From Conoideocrella luteorostrata (lineage: Eukaryota; Ascomycota; Sordariomycetes; Hypocreales; Clavicipitaceae): a stretch of 64,000 nt of DNA. The stretch is from positions 79,824 to 143,823 of the forward strand of contig JASWJB010000080.1 in NCBI GenBank assembly GCA_032433595.1, written 5' to 3'. The notes beneath the pieces were generated by a model. It was not told the DNA's origin, ran no database searches, and was given only the letters and a program-made list of their open reading frames with translations. The position numbers were made by a program, and so were the translations under genes. Positions 11,868-25,428 of the stretch are shown piece by piece; position 1 is the first letter of the stretch, and each line of letters begins with the position of its first letter.

Positions 11868-14800
11868 ATCACCTTGATCACTGGCCTGCCTAGAAGAGGC
11901 ACAAATAACTTGGCAGCACCTCCACGGGCAGCGTACTGCAGCTACTGCATCGTACCGTTCCGGCCAACATATTGTGCAGTTTTATCGCACAGCAGCGTAG
12001 GGTAGTCCAGCATGCATGCCTACATCGTCTCTGCCAGAGCACCGAGGAACCATCCCAATGCTAGCATCTGTCTGCCTGCTGCTTCATCGACCCGCCACGG
12101 CACCGCACAAGAACGAACGGGTTGTTGGAAAGCAAGCTCGCCCCTGCTGCTATTGGTCGCCGCAACAAGTCCGTGCCTGAACTCCTGATGGCCGTCTTGG
12201 TATCGTCATCAAGTCCGCTGCAAGTCAGCCACCCAACACGGCAGGTAGCGCCTCCCCCACGAAACTAGTGGCTATTGAACTTAGTACAGTAAATAGACGG
12301 CTTCGTTAACTATATGCAGGATAATAATCAGCTCACTTTCTCCTCCATGGACGCGGTTATTGCAGACCATTGTTTTGAACTGCTGTTCGGTCTTCGCCAT
12401 AATAGCTCGGAAATTTTACAACCCTGCATAGAGTCCAGTGGATATTGATATTGACCCCTTTTTTTGTTATGTATATGCCTTTTTTCTTATCCTGATACCG
12501 GCAGCGGCCCGCTCGTGACGTATGAGTCCGCGCCCTGTGTGCGAATGCATGCCATGGGGCTCCTGGCAAGAAAGGGCCGGGCGACCGAAGATCAAAAGCG
12601 GCAACAAGGCACGCCCGCCTATTTGAAACCATGGCAACTTGATAACAGCAAAAACAACAGCAGCACTAATAGTGCTCGCATGGAGCTATGACAGGAGCAA
12701 TGCCCACAGTTGTCACAGATGGGGAAGGGGAGCTAGTAAAGCCGAGTGTTGTGTTCCGTGCGTGCAATATCCTGGACAAGTTTTGCATTTGCGACGAACG
12801 GGCCGATGGGTAGCGTTTGCGGCAGTTGGTGAAAGACGCAGCAACGCAGCACGCCCACTGCTAGTACTAGTACAATACGTAGAAAAAACAGAGCAGGTAG
12901 GAGGCTTGTCCTTGTCGTTCATGCCGTGCTGATGATAGACCGGGCCAGGTAATCTGCACGTAAATCACACCGGCAGTGACAGATAAACCTACTTTGATAC
13001 AAATGACGCTATTACAACTAGTGGCCCGCAGCGGCCGTTGCAGCTCTGTGGAGGGATTTCAGTACTAGTAATTTCAGTAATCCTCCTATCTTTCCCTCCG
13101 GCTGTCGCTGCCCTACGCACGTACATGGGTGGTAGATGGGGTGGGTGCCGGGTTTTCGGCATTACAACAGCGTACAGGATAATACAATATTGTAACTGAA
13201 GCTGCGCCGTGCTGTGCGGTGCCTCACGGTACCGCATTGTACCCTAAATAAAAAGTATACTAGTAGCATGGCGGACGGATAGTTCGTCCAACTTGGGCGT
13301 TTTACAATTACATTATTTGGCCGAGCAGCACCTGCGCCATCACGCCAATGGGGCAAGCCACCAGGGGAAGAGCAGGCCGGCATTCCGCATTCTGACCTCA
13401 GAGCACTGACTGTCCGAGACAGCACGGTTGTCCGATTGCTTCGCAGGTGTTGCATATCGTACGTAGCCACTGCGGCAGTTGCAGCAAGCTAGATCTATCG
13501 TTTTTGCAAAACACATTCAACATTGCGCTGTAGTAGTGTTGTTGTTGTTGTCTTGTTGTTGTACGGAGTAGAGTACGGCTGCTCCGCGCGCCCCATCCAT
13601 CCATGCACAAGGAGGAGGGGCATAAAAGAAAAAAAGTGAGACACTCTAACCCGCGATTTGCGACCCCGTTAAAATTCCTGGTTAAACCGTCAAGGCAGCT
13701 TGATATCTGGTTGGCTTCTCGCTGCCGATAGGTCAGCCCTCTCACGCCTAGTGACGGGCCGGTGCCTGCTCTCTGCAGCACGATGCTGGCGTGGCTGGGT
13801 GTAGGAGGAGCTCTTACGGACATATTTTTGGCGGCAGTATAACGTCACTACGAGGCAAGCTTTGTCATCGCTTATTCCATCATTGTGTCATGGGAGCTTC
13901 TCACTAGTTACGAGTTATGAGGGGAGGCTGCCGCTGCTTTGTGGAGCAACTAACTGACTAACTACCGAGTGTATGGAGTTTTTTGTCCATGCTGCATATG
14001 TGTGTAGGAAACGAATGGCCCGACTGACTACCTGCACACCGTGTAAGTGATTATCGATAGAGTAATTGCCCTGGTCACGACGCGGCGTGGCTCTCCTGCT
14101 CTTGCATGAGCTTTTCAGCACAGATTAAAATTACATGGCCTGAGGAGCTCACATATGAAACTACGACAATACTTGGCTGCTCGTCGTCGCTCTTTGCTCT
14201 CGGCGCTTTTCCATCTTGGCACCGGCCGTCTAACTAACAAACTGGCCAACACAGCCGCTCTTGGAGGGACAGGACGACGAGGACGACGAGGAGGGGAGGG
14301 GGGCACCTGCAACTGGACGATGGCCCGGTCCGGGGTGCATGGATTGAACCAAGACCCAAGAACCTGAACCCATGGACGGAACAAAGGCACGGATACGTGG
14401 TTGACGATGCGACATGGGACGCGGCGCATGGGAGTTCAATGCACTGATCGCCCGTCACGGCGATGCCATTGCCGCAGAGTGCAGGCGAAAAAAGAAAGAA
14501 AAAAGAAAAAAGAAACACCGGTTCGTCGAATATTGCCCAATACAGTTTCGGCAAGGGGATGGATGATGGATCCGGGGAGGGGGCATAACGAGGGCATACT
14601 AACTAGTACAACAGACGTGCGGGAATTTTATGGATCTGCTGGGCCGGCGCTGACGCTGACACTGACACTTACACGGCCAGGAGAAATTATGCATTGGATG
14701 GAAATTTCTCGCTCCGGAGCATTGTGTGCATAGGTCGGTCATTGGCTGGCTAGTTAAGTTATCTGCGCGCGAGAGAAATGGGCCGCCGCTTTTTGTTGTT

Positions 14801-14885
14801 GCCGGCTGTGAGGGAGAGAGAGAGAGACGAGAGACCACGTTCGCGAAGAGCGGCCCCGTAGGTAGTTAGTTACATGGATGATCCT

Positions 14886-14911
14886 GTGCTCTGCTCTGCT
14901 CTGCTCTGCTC
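14886..14911 (+). repeat. TGCTC microsatellite
   Basis: Five tandem copies of the pentamer TGCTC/CTCTG. Confidence 0.85.
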
Positions 14912-15011
14912 GGACGTTGCGTGCGTGCGTGCGAGCGTGCATGCGACACAATACTAGTATGATAGGATACAATGCGACACAATATAATACAATGCAATGC
15001 AATACAATTCG

Positions 15012-15035
15012 ACTGCTTCTGCTTCTGCTTCTGCT
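15012..15035 (+). repeat. CTGCTT hexamer repeat
   Basis: About four tandem CTGCTT units in non-coding DNA. Confidence 0.85.
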
Positions 15036-15653
15036 AATGCTGTGCGTTGTCGTGCTATCGTGCTCCGTACTGTGCGGCGCGGCGCGGCGGCATAGACAGC
15101 ATGGACTCTCGTACTAATTACTCTGTACGGAGTAACTACGGAGTACGGTGAAGCCATCCAATGCATCAAGCAGAATTATAGTTAAGACGCCCGTCGGACC
15201 GCCCGTTTCGAGCATACCGAACAGGAACAAGCCGTTTCTGTGGCTTCCGTCTTGGGCAAAATGGCCACACGACGCACGCACCTTGGCTTTGTTCAAAGTG
15301 GTATGATTCTGCTGTCAGGTTTGACGGCCATGGGCAATACTATAGTTGTAGTCTGGAAATTGGGCTGGCGGCTGAACCTGGCTTGGGGCCGGCCGGGCCA
15401 GCCGCATTATATTGGCCCATTCTCGACGTTTGACGCTCACACGTCCGCTCGTGTAGTCGCAGGTCTCGCCCATTCTACTAGTAATACGGATAGCTAATTA
15501 GTTAAAGCACAAAACCACAAGGACAACTACACTAACTCATCGAGGCGCCTTCGAAACTTACGGAAATCCAGCTCTTCTCCCAGCCAGGCCAGCTGGTTAG
15601 TTCAGCCGCCATCTTCCCCCCGCCTCGACTGTTCCCATCTGACGTCTGAACCA

Positions 15654-15671
15654 CCCCCCCCCCCCCCCCCC
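15654..15671. repeat. C18 homopolymer tract
   Basis: Eighteen consecutive C residues; the true length is uncertain. Confidence 0.9.
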
Positions 15672-15702
15672 TCGCCCAATGATGTATGTGTCCGCATCTG
15701 TG

Positions 15703-15714
15703 CGGAGTACTCCG
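15703..15714. repeat. Palindromic copy of the dispersed heptamer
   Basis: CGGAGTACTCCG palindrome in gene-free DNA, flanked on the left by G and on the right by TA, like the copy at 49278-49289. Confidence 0.85.
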
Positions 15715-16400
15715 TATTTGTATTTGCATTGTGCAATGTGTTCCAGCCACTCATGCAAGTTGTGGCAGTAGCTGTCGATCATGAGACCCCTCTGTTGCTC
15801 GTGTGCCTAGTCCCTGCAGCCCATGGCGCGCACCCATCGTCCTGCCACCACCCTAGCTGAGACGACCTTAAGATCAGTCGATATCTACAGGGAAACAGAA
15901 GCCTAAAGTGCCATGCAGAGAAAAGACGCCACGCCAATCACTAGTATATATGTATGTACTTGCACTTGCAGTGCCGTACACTGTACTCCGTAACTTGTCG
16001 GCAATTGGCCGCTGGATGTCGGCCCGCATTTCTACTGGCGCAAGCCTGCAGGGCAATGCAGGGGAGGGAGGGTGTAGCAGCTTTTGGCGTCAGTCAGCTT
16101 CGGTGTCGTCAGCATCGTCTTGAGAGCAAGTTTCTTCAGTTTGGCTGCTTCAGCCTCTTCCGTTAAATGCCGACGGGGATCCCTGTTGTGGCAATTGCTG
16201 GGTTCACTCAATTGCCGCAAAGGATTCGGTAGTGCCGATTGCCGCTGCCATTTGCTTGGGTTTGTTGTGTTGATGTATGATCAGTCGGTCAGTTGAGTAC
16301 GGAGTACACACACGATGAATATGCACGCGAGCACTTTGCGCCTTCAGACTGTGTGTTACAAGGTCAATCATAATTTACGGTAAGTCCGTGGATGGAGACA

Positions 16401-19400
16401 AATGTGTTAAGGGGCCACCGCATAGGCAACGAACGGGCAAGGCAAGCATCATTCGCCCCAAGAATAGCAAATAGAAGTAGTCTATTGCATGGGGCCAGCT
16501 CCGTATTGAAAAAGTGATGGGCAGCGGCGGTCCGTCCATCTTGGATTTGTGTGAGTGGGTTTTCGTTGCTGTCAAGTTTGTTGACCGGCGGTAAAGGAAA
16601 TGCAATCATCTGCGATAAACATGCATGGCACAAAGTGGGCTTCAAAACAAACGGTGTGCTGCCTGGCATCAGGAGTGCCTGTATGATACACAGTCCAGAT
16701 TTCGTCACAACAAAACATGCTAGTTGTTGGAATTACAGAACAGGGAGTGTCAGCAATGAAGCCGAAGCCAAACGCCCAAGCCCAGAAATGCAAGGGTTTA
16801 CACAACACACACCACCAGGTAGTCCCTTTACACCCAGTGGGCCACGACTCACGGCCAGGATTCCTTCACCTTTGCGTCTTCAATATCGTGGTCCGATATT
16901 CGGGAAAATTTTGACACTTGGCAGATTGAGTTACGTCCGGCTTCATGTAACGATACTCGCTCAGTGCCGAATCCACACCGATGCTCTTACGCGTCAAGTC
17001 CCCTTCCCGATGGGTGAGCGGGAACTCAAACGTGGAATCTTCCATTTTTCCCCCTTACCGTCTCAACAGCGTCCAACGCTGCGCAAAAGCCAAGTTTGAG
17101 TGGATCTCGAGAGGGGCACACACGAGGGTGGAGGTTGTGGATAGTGGATTGCGTGGATATCGTGTTTGGATGGCATCTGGCCCTGTCCTTATCGACTCCA
17201 TCAACCATTATGAGCCACCCCCCTCCTAGCCTCAAAGACGGCCAAGACGGTGTAGGTGGAACAACACAAACTGCTTGGGACAGTCCAATAAGGCGGATCA
17301 AAATTTCGTACCTTGAGTACTGGGAAATCAGCACCAGACATCGGGCGTATAATTGGATCTTTCATCTCAGCTGGATCAGCCACCTCATCCGTCGTGAGGG
17401 GCCTCGTAAGCCCACGGCCAAAGACCTGAAGAAAAGGAGGGGGCGTGCGTTGCAAGTAATCAAATGCGAGAGAACTAGCAAGTCGGACTAGCAAGTCGGA
17501 TTGCTGGAGGACGTTGGTGTTGTGGTTGCTTGGGCATGTTTGAGCGGCCATGTTGGATGACCCAGCCAGTTGAAAAATCCCCCTCTTTGGCATAAAGACT
17601 TTGTTGCAGTCCACGATGCAGGATCATCGCTTCCGAGTCGTATCGGTCGTTGAGTTGTTACCGCTGTTTCCGCCATCTTCTCTCTCAACCTGTAGACCGC
17701 GGGCCACATATTGCCCCCCAAGCCAAGTCGGAAGCTCTGTACAGGCTTGTAGTGCAAGATCGTTCAAATACCCGCACTCCTTGATTCCTACATGGAATAA
17801 GCAGTATGTTCCATTCTTGGGGAAAAGAAAGACCGCTGTGAGCCTTACAGTGTGGGCATTGTGTGGGCTATTGATCCATCATCCAGATAATATACCAAGA
17901 TCTCATATCGTATGGCATCGCCTATTGTGCAGATCGATCTCATTGCCGCCGTCAAACCTGCGACTGCTGATTCATTATCCCAGCCATAAGTCAATGTGAA
18001 GGCGCCGAAACCCACGGACAGCGGGAGCAGTGGTCATGGCAACGCGGGGGAAGTGGTCCACGCTGAGTGGTCCATTTTCTCCGACCAGCAAAACAAGCAG
18101 TCGCAGGATGCCATCGTTGACTCGCTTGCAGTGGGGAAGACAATATATAGCCGGGTAAAGGTGTAACTCTCATGGACATGTCAAGGGCAGTAGTCTGCGC
18201 GTCAATTCCATCAAATCATGACATGCACCGGCAGCGATCTCCGAGATCGCATGCTCCGCGTCTCCCGAGAATCCTCCAATTCAGCATCAGAGTTGACCTG
18301 TCAGTACAAGACGGTCTGAGAACGACAACCATGTCGGGAAGAGTGGATTCGTCAATGGGCACGATGTCCAGCAACGTAAGCGTACTTGACAGTATACCGC
18401 CCCCGTCAACCAGAGTTTTGAACCTGACCGAGCTTGATGGGCATTCCGATCCAGTGTACTAATGTCGTAGATGGATAGATAGCGGGGAGGACACTGGACA
18501 CATTGGAGAGCATATGATCAGCCATTGTCCCATGCAGAAGATCGAAGGTTCTCGTTACGCAGCAGCCGCCGCCAAACGGACGCGTAGCACAACGTGCACA
18601 CCTACCTGAAGGTATGTCCATTGCACTGCGTCGCAGCGTGATACATTGTGGCCAATACCAATCCTACCCGCCTGAGAAGTTCATGCTGATGAGGCGCGTA
18701 GTAATCAACAGTGGTTGATAGTTAAAGGAAGTACGTGGGCGAGCTGTCATTTATCGCCAGTCCCACGGGGAATGTCGGCCATTAAGCTTACACAACCAAA
18801 CTGTCAGCAGCTCCTTCCGCTTCAGCCAGCCAGCCAGCTCACTCTAGACGGAAAATCGTCCCGATTGCGCCGGAGTTCTCAGCGAGCTGGTTGGCGGGCG
18901 AAGCAGCGGAATTCCGGATAGCCGCCTATACTCCGGGTAAATGGCTCACTGGCCGACATCCCGCCTTAAGCGGGGCATCAGGATTGGCTCGACGAGGGGT
19001 TAAGCAGCTCTTGCGTCCATCACGAGCCCTCAAGATGTCTCTGATACGTCGAATCAGGTATCATCCTGCACCTCGAAATGCTGGGCAGAAAGTGTCAACT
19101 GCCCATTGTGACAAATGGTCTTTGGGCCGTGGGAAATTCCTTCCCGCTGGGCCGCTCCTTCTGCATCTGATCGTCTCTAACCTCTTCTGGTCCTGTCATG
19201 CGAGCGGTTGGTTGGAGCTGTCGCAAGATTTGCGAGGGCTCGTCGGTACTTAAAGTGCGAGCTACCCCTCTCAATCTCTGCAGACCATCTTAGATAAAGT
19301 TTCTCGGCCTCTTCGTGGCTCTTGTCTAGAAATGAACTGGTGTTTCTAAGGTATATCCGTCAACGAATACCCGGTGAGAGTTTGAACAATAGATTCAAGT

Positions 19401-19497
19401 TCCCTTGTATCACGCTCAATGGGCCAGGCTGCCTCAAAGAGACTACTTCCAAACTCTGCCGTTGTTTTACTAGAGTAAACAACCTCTATCGTCCACC
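16401..19497. other. Gene-free stretch upstream of the GH3 gene
   Basis: Several open frames of 60-182 codons occur, but none looks like a protein family or splices into one. Unlike the preceding 16 kb, this part has essentially no heptamer copies. The last kilobase presumably contains the promoter and 5' UTR of the beta-glucosidase gene; I see no unambiguous regulatory site. Confidence 0.5.
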
Positions 19498-22112
19498 ATG
19501 GTCGACATTAATGTTGAACAAGTGCTAAAGAAGCTTACATTGGCCGAAAAGGTCGACCTGCTGGCAGGTTAGTCATGGACACCAATCTCACTGGAAAAGG
19601 ATGAAGAAGTGAAAGCTCTACAGCAGACATTGCAGTAAACGTAACTTCATCAGCCCACTAACTTATGATTTTAATCCCAGGAATCGACTTTTGGCACACT
19701 AAAGCCCTGCCCGACCATGGCATCCCATCACTCCGCATGTCTGACGGCCCGAACGGCGTGAGAGGCACCAAGTTCTTCAACGGCGTACCTGCGGCGTGTT
19801 TCCCCTGCGGCACAGCCCTAGGATCTACGTTCAATCAGACTCTGTTGGAAGAAGCAGGCAAGAAAATGGGCGAGGAAGCCCTCGCAAAGAGCGCTCACAT
19901 TATTCTGGGGCCAACCATCAACATGCAGAGATCACCACTCGGTGGTCGTGGCTTCGAATCCATCAGCGAGGATCCGTTCCTCGCCGGTCTTGGTGCAGCC
20001 GCTCTCGTCAGGGGCATTCAGAGCACCGGAGTCCAGGCAGCCATTAAGCATTTCCTGTGCAATGACCAAGAGGATAAGCGCATGGGTGTGCAGAGCATCA
20101 TTACCGAACGGGCGTTGCGTGAGATATATGCGCTTCCTTTCCAGCTCGCTGTCCGGGATGCCCAGCCGGGAGCGTTCATGACTGCTTACAATGGCATCAA
20201 CGGCACCATGTGCAGCGAGAATCCAAAATATCTCGATGATATGCTCCGTAAGGAATGGGGTTGGGAGGGTCTCATTATGAGCGACTGGTACGGCACCTAT
20301 AGCACAACGCCAGCAGTTGTTGCTGGTCTGGATCTGGAGATGCCCGGTCCTGCTCGGTTCCGAGGTGAAGCCCTCAAGTTCAATGCTTCCGCAAACAAAC
20401 CCTTCACTCACGTCATTGACGAACGCGTTCGTGCTGTTCTGAAGCTTGTGAAAAAGGTGTCCGGTCTTGGTGTCAAGGAATTTGGCCCTGAAAAGGAAGC
20501 CAACACCCCTGAGACGGCCGCCCTTCTCCGCAAGATTGGCAACGAAAGCATTGTGCTTCTCAAGAACCATGACAATGTTTTACCGCTAAAGAAGGACAAA
20601 AAGACCCTTGTAATCGGACCCAATGCCAAAGTTGCGACATATCATGGCGGCGGCTCTGCTGCCCTGCCTGCCTACTACGCCGTCACTCCTTACGATGGCA
20701 TCAGTGGGAAGCTGAGCTCCCCTCCCGAGTACACAGTTGGGGCCTACACTCACCGTTTCCTCCCTCTCCTTGGTTCGCAGTGCACCGACCACAACGGCAA
20801 GCAGGGTATGCGATGGACCGTATACAACGAGCCCGCCGGCACGCCAAATCGAAAGCCGGTCGATGTCCTGTACTTTAGCAAAACTGATATGCACCTTGTG
20901 GACTATAACAATCCCAACGTTGCCGAGGTCTGGTATGCCGACATGGAAGGTTTCATCATCGCTGAGGAGGACTGCACGTACGAGCTTGGTGTCGTCGTGT
21001 CTGGAACGGCCAAGGCCTACGTCAATGACAAGCTTGTTGTAGACAATGCCACCAAGCAAGTTGCCGGAGACGCCTTCTTTGGCGCCGCCACTCGCGAGGA
21101 ACGCGGTCATGTAGAGTTGAAGAAGGGCGAAACATATAACTTCCGGGTGGAATTTGGCTCTGCTCCCACTTTCACGCTCAAGGGAGATGCTTACGTCCCC
21201 GGGCACGGATCTCTCCGCGTTGGCGGCTGCAAAGTGATAGATGCCCAGGAGGAAATCAACAAGTCGGTTCAGCTCGCTAAACAGCACGACCAGGTCATCA
21301 TTTGCGCTGGCCTCAGCGCCGACTGGGAAACTGAGGGCGCAGACCGTGCTAGCATGAAACTTCCTGGTGCACTGGACGAACTGATCGCACAAGTTGTCGC
21401 TGCCAATCCCAACACCGCCGTCGTCATGCAGACGGGTACGCCCGAGGAGATGCCATGGCTGGACAAGACCTCGGCCGTTATTCAAGCCTGGTATGGGGGC
21501 AACGAAACGGGCAACTGCATCGCCGACATTCTATTCGGCGATGCCAACCCCTCGGGCAAGCTGTCGCTGAGCTTCCCCAAGCGCTTGCAGGACGTCCCAT
21601 CTTTCCTCAACTTCCGTACCGAGGCTGGGCGCACGCTATACGGTGAAGACATCTACGTAGGCTACCGATACTACGAGTTTGCCGATCGCGAGGTCAACTT
21701 CCCCTTTGGCCATGGTCTCTCTTACACGACCTTCTCGTTTTCCGGTTTGTCGGTTTCTTCGAACGAGGGCAAGATCACTGCCACTCTCAAAGTCAAGAAC
21801 ACAGGCGCCATCAAGGGCTCGGAAGTCGCCCAGATGTACGTCCAGCCCAAGCAGGCCGCCAAGATTAACCGCCCGGTCAAGGAACTGCGCGGCTTCACCA
21901 AGGTTGAGCTCGAAGCAGGTGAGACCAAAACCGTCACCATTGCCGAGTTGGAGAAGTACGCTGCTGCGTACTGGGATGAGGAGCGTGACCAGTGGTGTGT
22001 CGAGGCTGGCAAGTACGCTGTCATTGTCGGCAGCAGCAGTGCGACTCACCCTGACAACGCAGTTATGTCTTCGTTCCAGGTTGCCGAGACATACTGGTGG
22101 AATGGGGTTTGA
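19498..22112 (+). CDS. GH3 beta-glucosidase with PA14 insert (bglI-type, no signal peptide)
   Basis: Hydrolyses terminal beta-D-glucose from cellobiose and other beta-glucosides. Two exons (19498-19567, 19681-22112) encode 833 aa; the 113-bp intron has donor GTTAGT, branch CACTAAC and acceptor CAG. The start (ACCATGG context) gives MVDINVEQVL and completes the GH3 N-terminus, which the open frame starting at 19665 lacks. Visible features: the GH3 N-terminal domain with KHFLCNDQE and the nucleophile Asp225 in MSDWYGTYS; a PA14 domain inserted in the C-terminal domain (about residues 390-525); DWETEGADR, the expected region of the acid/base Glu; and a C-terminal fibronectin III-like domain (about 715-810). 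The length and PA14 insert match the fungal beta-glucosidase I group. No signal peptide is seen, so an intracellular role is likely. Neighbour: DUF2306 gene, convergent. Confidence 0.95.
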
Positions 22113-22523
22113 TGGAGATGGAACAGGGGCTTGCATAATAATTTTATACGACGTTATGACATTGTTATCACTGCTATCCAGTAGCTTGTTGAATCTGATT
22201 TATTTTCATACATCGTGATTGATGCTCTTCCTTCCGTTTGCCGTCCTGCCGTTCTTCTAAAGCAAAACAAGTGACAGACCATTACGTTCTAGTGAAAGTC
22301 TGCTTCATGCTGTACACTATACGAGTTGCCTGATAGAGCATAGCTTGTTATAGGTGTATAATCTAGTGCTAACCACGGTATTGTTAGACTGTGCTTTGTT
22401 CATGAATACGCGATTCATATATCCTACGTATATTTCCTGCTATGCGTGGAATCGACTACCTTTCACCTCGACATTGCAAACTCGAGCCCACTAATGTAAC
22501 CACCAGCGTCTATTACATAAATC
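22113..22523. other. Convergent 3' intergenic region
   Basis: 411 bp between two stop codons, AT-rich; presumably the 3' UTRs and terminators of both flanking genes. No gene seen. Confidence 0.6.
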
Positions 22524-23753
22524 TCATCGTCGTGCGTCTCTCTCCGGGTCCGAAACCCTGGCCTGCACCCTCTCCGTCATAGCATGGCGTGCTTCGTTAG
22601 TCGAGTCACTAGAACCCGTCGCACCAGATATCTTGCCTGTAGCAAGCTCGGGGGGGCTCCAGGGCTCGGCATCTCCCAACCGCTGTGCAGTCAAGCCAGC
22701 ATTCCCCGGGTTCTTCATACCGGCTTCCACTTGACGCTGGTAGGAAACGCGTCTCAGGCGCTCCGCCTCCGCGGGCGTGAGTCGAAGATACAGCTCCACG
22801 CCGATAAAGTGAATAGCAAATGCGAGCCACGCACTCGCTCCGAAGCTAGTGTTCAGCGCTGCGCCGATCCGGTCCACGCCGTCGGCAGCGAACCCAACGG
22901 GTACGGGGACATGCATCTCCGGGTCTGTGCCAGAGTAGAAGGCAGAACAGGCTGGGTAGCTGGACAAGACGCGGGTTTGGTTGCTGCGGAACATGTTGTC
23001 AATGATGTAGCAGGGCTGGATGTAGTAGTAGTCCTTGGGGCTTCTACCAACAATGGCAGCCATGATGACACCAATGAGACGCATGGTGATGATGAAACTA
23101 GCCTGGGGGGAGGTTCAATATTAGCATCAGGCATCGCGACCGCGTAGAAACACCAAAATGCGCTGTGGATTTAAGGAGAGACAACGACTTACAATACACC
23201 ATGCTCGCAACATCCACGCGCGATGCTGCTCAATCTGCAACATCTTGATGTTATAAAACGCAATGACCTTGCAGCTCACAAACACGATGCTGGCAAACCC
23301 AGCAGCAGACTGAATCTCCAAGCCGCCGCCAAGGCCATGCCTAGCAATCATGAAGACGCCGGCAACGCCGGTAAAGGACAATAGAATGATCAGGTATCCA
23401 CTGATTCTATGCACAATGAGAACCTTGTGCCGAATGGCAGGCACGAACTGAAACACGGCAAGGAACGCCGCGGGCAGGATACCAGCCAGATGGATGATGA
23501 TGCCGACATTCTCTACTCCCTGTAGGTAGTAGTAGCACTCGCCGGGTCCCGCGCCGCCAACTTTAGAATCAGGATTACAGAATATGCCGTTGATGTCGAG
23601 GTACATGAAGCGGGCGAGGGTGAAGCCGATGAGAGCGCCGCCAAAGATGACGAATAGAACAAAGTTGTAGCCTTTGGCGAAGCCGATGGGGTTGTAGATG
23701 TGGCGGGCAAGCGCCACGAAGTTGTTGGCTGGAGCCCGGGTTACGACTACCAT
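22524..23753 (-). CDS. DUF2306 family multi-pass membrane protein
   Basis: Function unknown. Two exons (23193-23753, 22524-23102) encode 379 aa; the 90-bp intron has donor GTAAGT, branch GCTAAT and acceptor CCCAG. Splicing joins RAWCI to ASFIITMRLIG and bypasses a stop just after the donor-side frame. Hydrophobic segments lie at about residues 30-50, 85-110, 120-140, 150-175, 185-215 and near 290, with a polar C-terminal tail of about 80 residues. The pattern HRISGYLIIL followed by EQHRAWMLRAW is typical of the DUF2306 (predicted membrane protein) family, whose conserved His and Arg residues lie at helix ends. The cysteine-containing loops (CNPDSKVGGAGPGECYYY and CYIIDNMFRSNQ) are probably extracytosolic. 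The family assignment is from motif memory. Confidence 0.85.
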
Positions 23754-25428
23754 GATGGCGGAGGAGCGGCTTTAGTAGTGTGCAGAGATTGAGAGCAGAG
23801 GCTAAAGTAACAGCTTGATGTTGGTGTCGATGGTTCGCCAGTGCGTGTATCTAGTGACGATATATTCATATATGCAGTGTAGTCTCGTGTTGAAAGCTAC
23901 GGGGGATTTGATGAATTTATACACCATTTTTCCTCCTTCCATCATGTCGTAGCCCATCCAGCCAGCAGATCTGGGATTAGAGACTAGATTCGCTTCTTCC
24001 TCGCGAAAACGCAAGACCGCGTCGCGCGAACATGGCCCTCGTCCACCCACGACATCATGGTATGTGAATTAGTAACGCATTCGAGGATCCAACACATAAT
24101 CTTAAGTTAGGGCGGTGCCTGAGCTGCGCTAAAAGCTTAATTTCACCTAGATGTACTTCTTACACGCATCAAGCACCAGCGACACAGTATGGCTCGGCCT
24201 CAAGTTCCCCAATTAGGTGTCAATCTCTGGCTGCACTGGCGCTTGGCGTCTAGTCGTCTGTGATTACACAAGGTATCCCCGCTGCCTCTCACTGAATGAT
24301 GACGAAACCCTCGTGTCGTAACAATTGGGCCTCGCTAAGATCTATTCTTGTTAAATCCAAGCCTATTTTGGCGAGCTTGTTGGTTGGCTATTATTGAAGA
24401 TCTGAGACAGCGAGGCGATATCAGTAAGCGAGACATAAGGATGGTAGCCTCTCGGTCTTGGCTTGATCCGATTCGTTCAAACAGGCGGAATATGGATCAG
24501 TTTCCCTGGCAGCCTGCCCGGCTCTACGGAGTACTCCATACTTGGATGCTTGGCAGCAGATGGAAAAGGACGTCTCGTTGGGATGACTTCGTAAATGATG
24601 ATGGCAACGCACCACTTTGCTCCTTGTCATTAGAGGTAGTTTGTCTACTGTTGCGCTACTAATTTACCACAGCGAGCGACGATCGCCAAGTTGACGGAGT
24701 AGACGCTCTTCATGATTAAAAGGCCCCCATGTCCATATTTTTGGAGTTAACGTCCGGGTTTGCTGTCTCGGGATTTGGCTTGGGCAGGGAATGGATGATG
24801 GATGGTAAGTGGAACTCGCTCGCTCGCTCGTGCCAAGTCGTCCCTACAATATTCCCACCCAATTGTGCGATGTCGCGGGTCGTTGGTCCGAAGTGCGACC
24901 AGCGCGAGTGAACGCCGCGCCTGATTTACGAGAGTTAAACAATGACTCTTGTTTCTAGAAGCCGAAAGTGAAGCCGGCATTGCAAGAATATGATCATGTT
25001 GCATTTTTCGAATATTACTGTGCATTACGCACAGGGGACATGGCCAGCAATGGCGGTTGTTCTCGTTCCCACCCGAACTTACTCCCACCCGAACTTACTC
25101 CCATCGCGAACATAGTCTCCATGTTCTAGCCAACCCTGTGCACGATCTTGTAGCCGCATGTTTGGGCAGAGGGTGCAATTTCTCACGGGTGCACCGCCAA
25201 ACATAAGCGTGATAAGTCCAAGCTGTCATACTCGCTTGCATGTCGAAATCGTCGTTGTTTTCACTGCCACTGACTCACCGGCTCCGATACCCGGTTGGCG
25301 TATATGTAAGAGAGGCAGCGCCCTCCGGCTTACATCCTCGAACTACATTGGATCACCACTACTCATTGAAACCATCAACAGCGCCCGCCGCATCTCGTTT
25401 CCGTCAGACGCGCATCAACTCTCCTCCA
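23754..25428. other. Intergenic region between divergent genes
   Basis: About 1.7 kb between the DUF2306 start and the GNAT start. It contains one near-palindromic heptamer element (24525-24540, TACGGAGTACTCCATA). No gene seen. Confidence 0.5.

Larger units (their letters stand above)
8001..16400. other. Gene-free stretch, part 2
   Basis: No supportable gene. It holds further heptamer copies (for example near 8631, 8797, 8825-8865, 8885-8915, 9147, 9978, 10870, 11290, 13561, 15124, 15704, 15981 and 16298) and several microsatellites. The longer open frames, such as the minus-strand one at 8938-9498, coincide with simple repeats and have no coherent protein character. Confidence 0.6.

Noticed and set aside
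16551..17099. 182-codon plus-strand open frame.
   Set aside because: No domain, no splice partner and composition like random translation.
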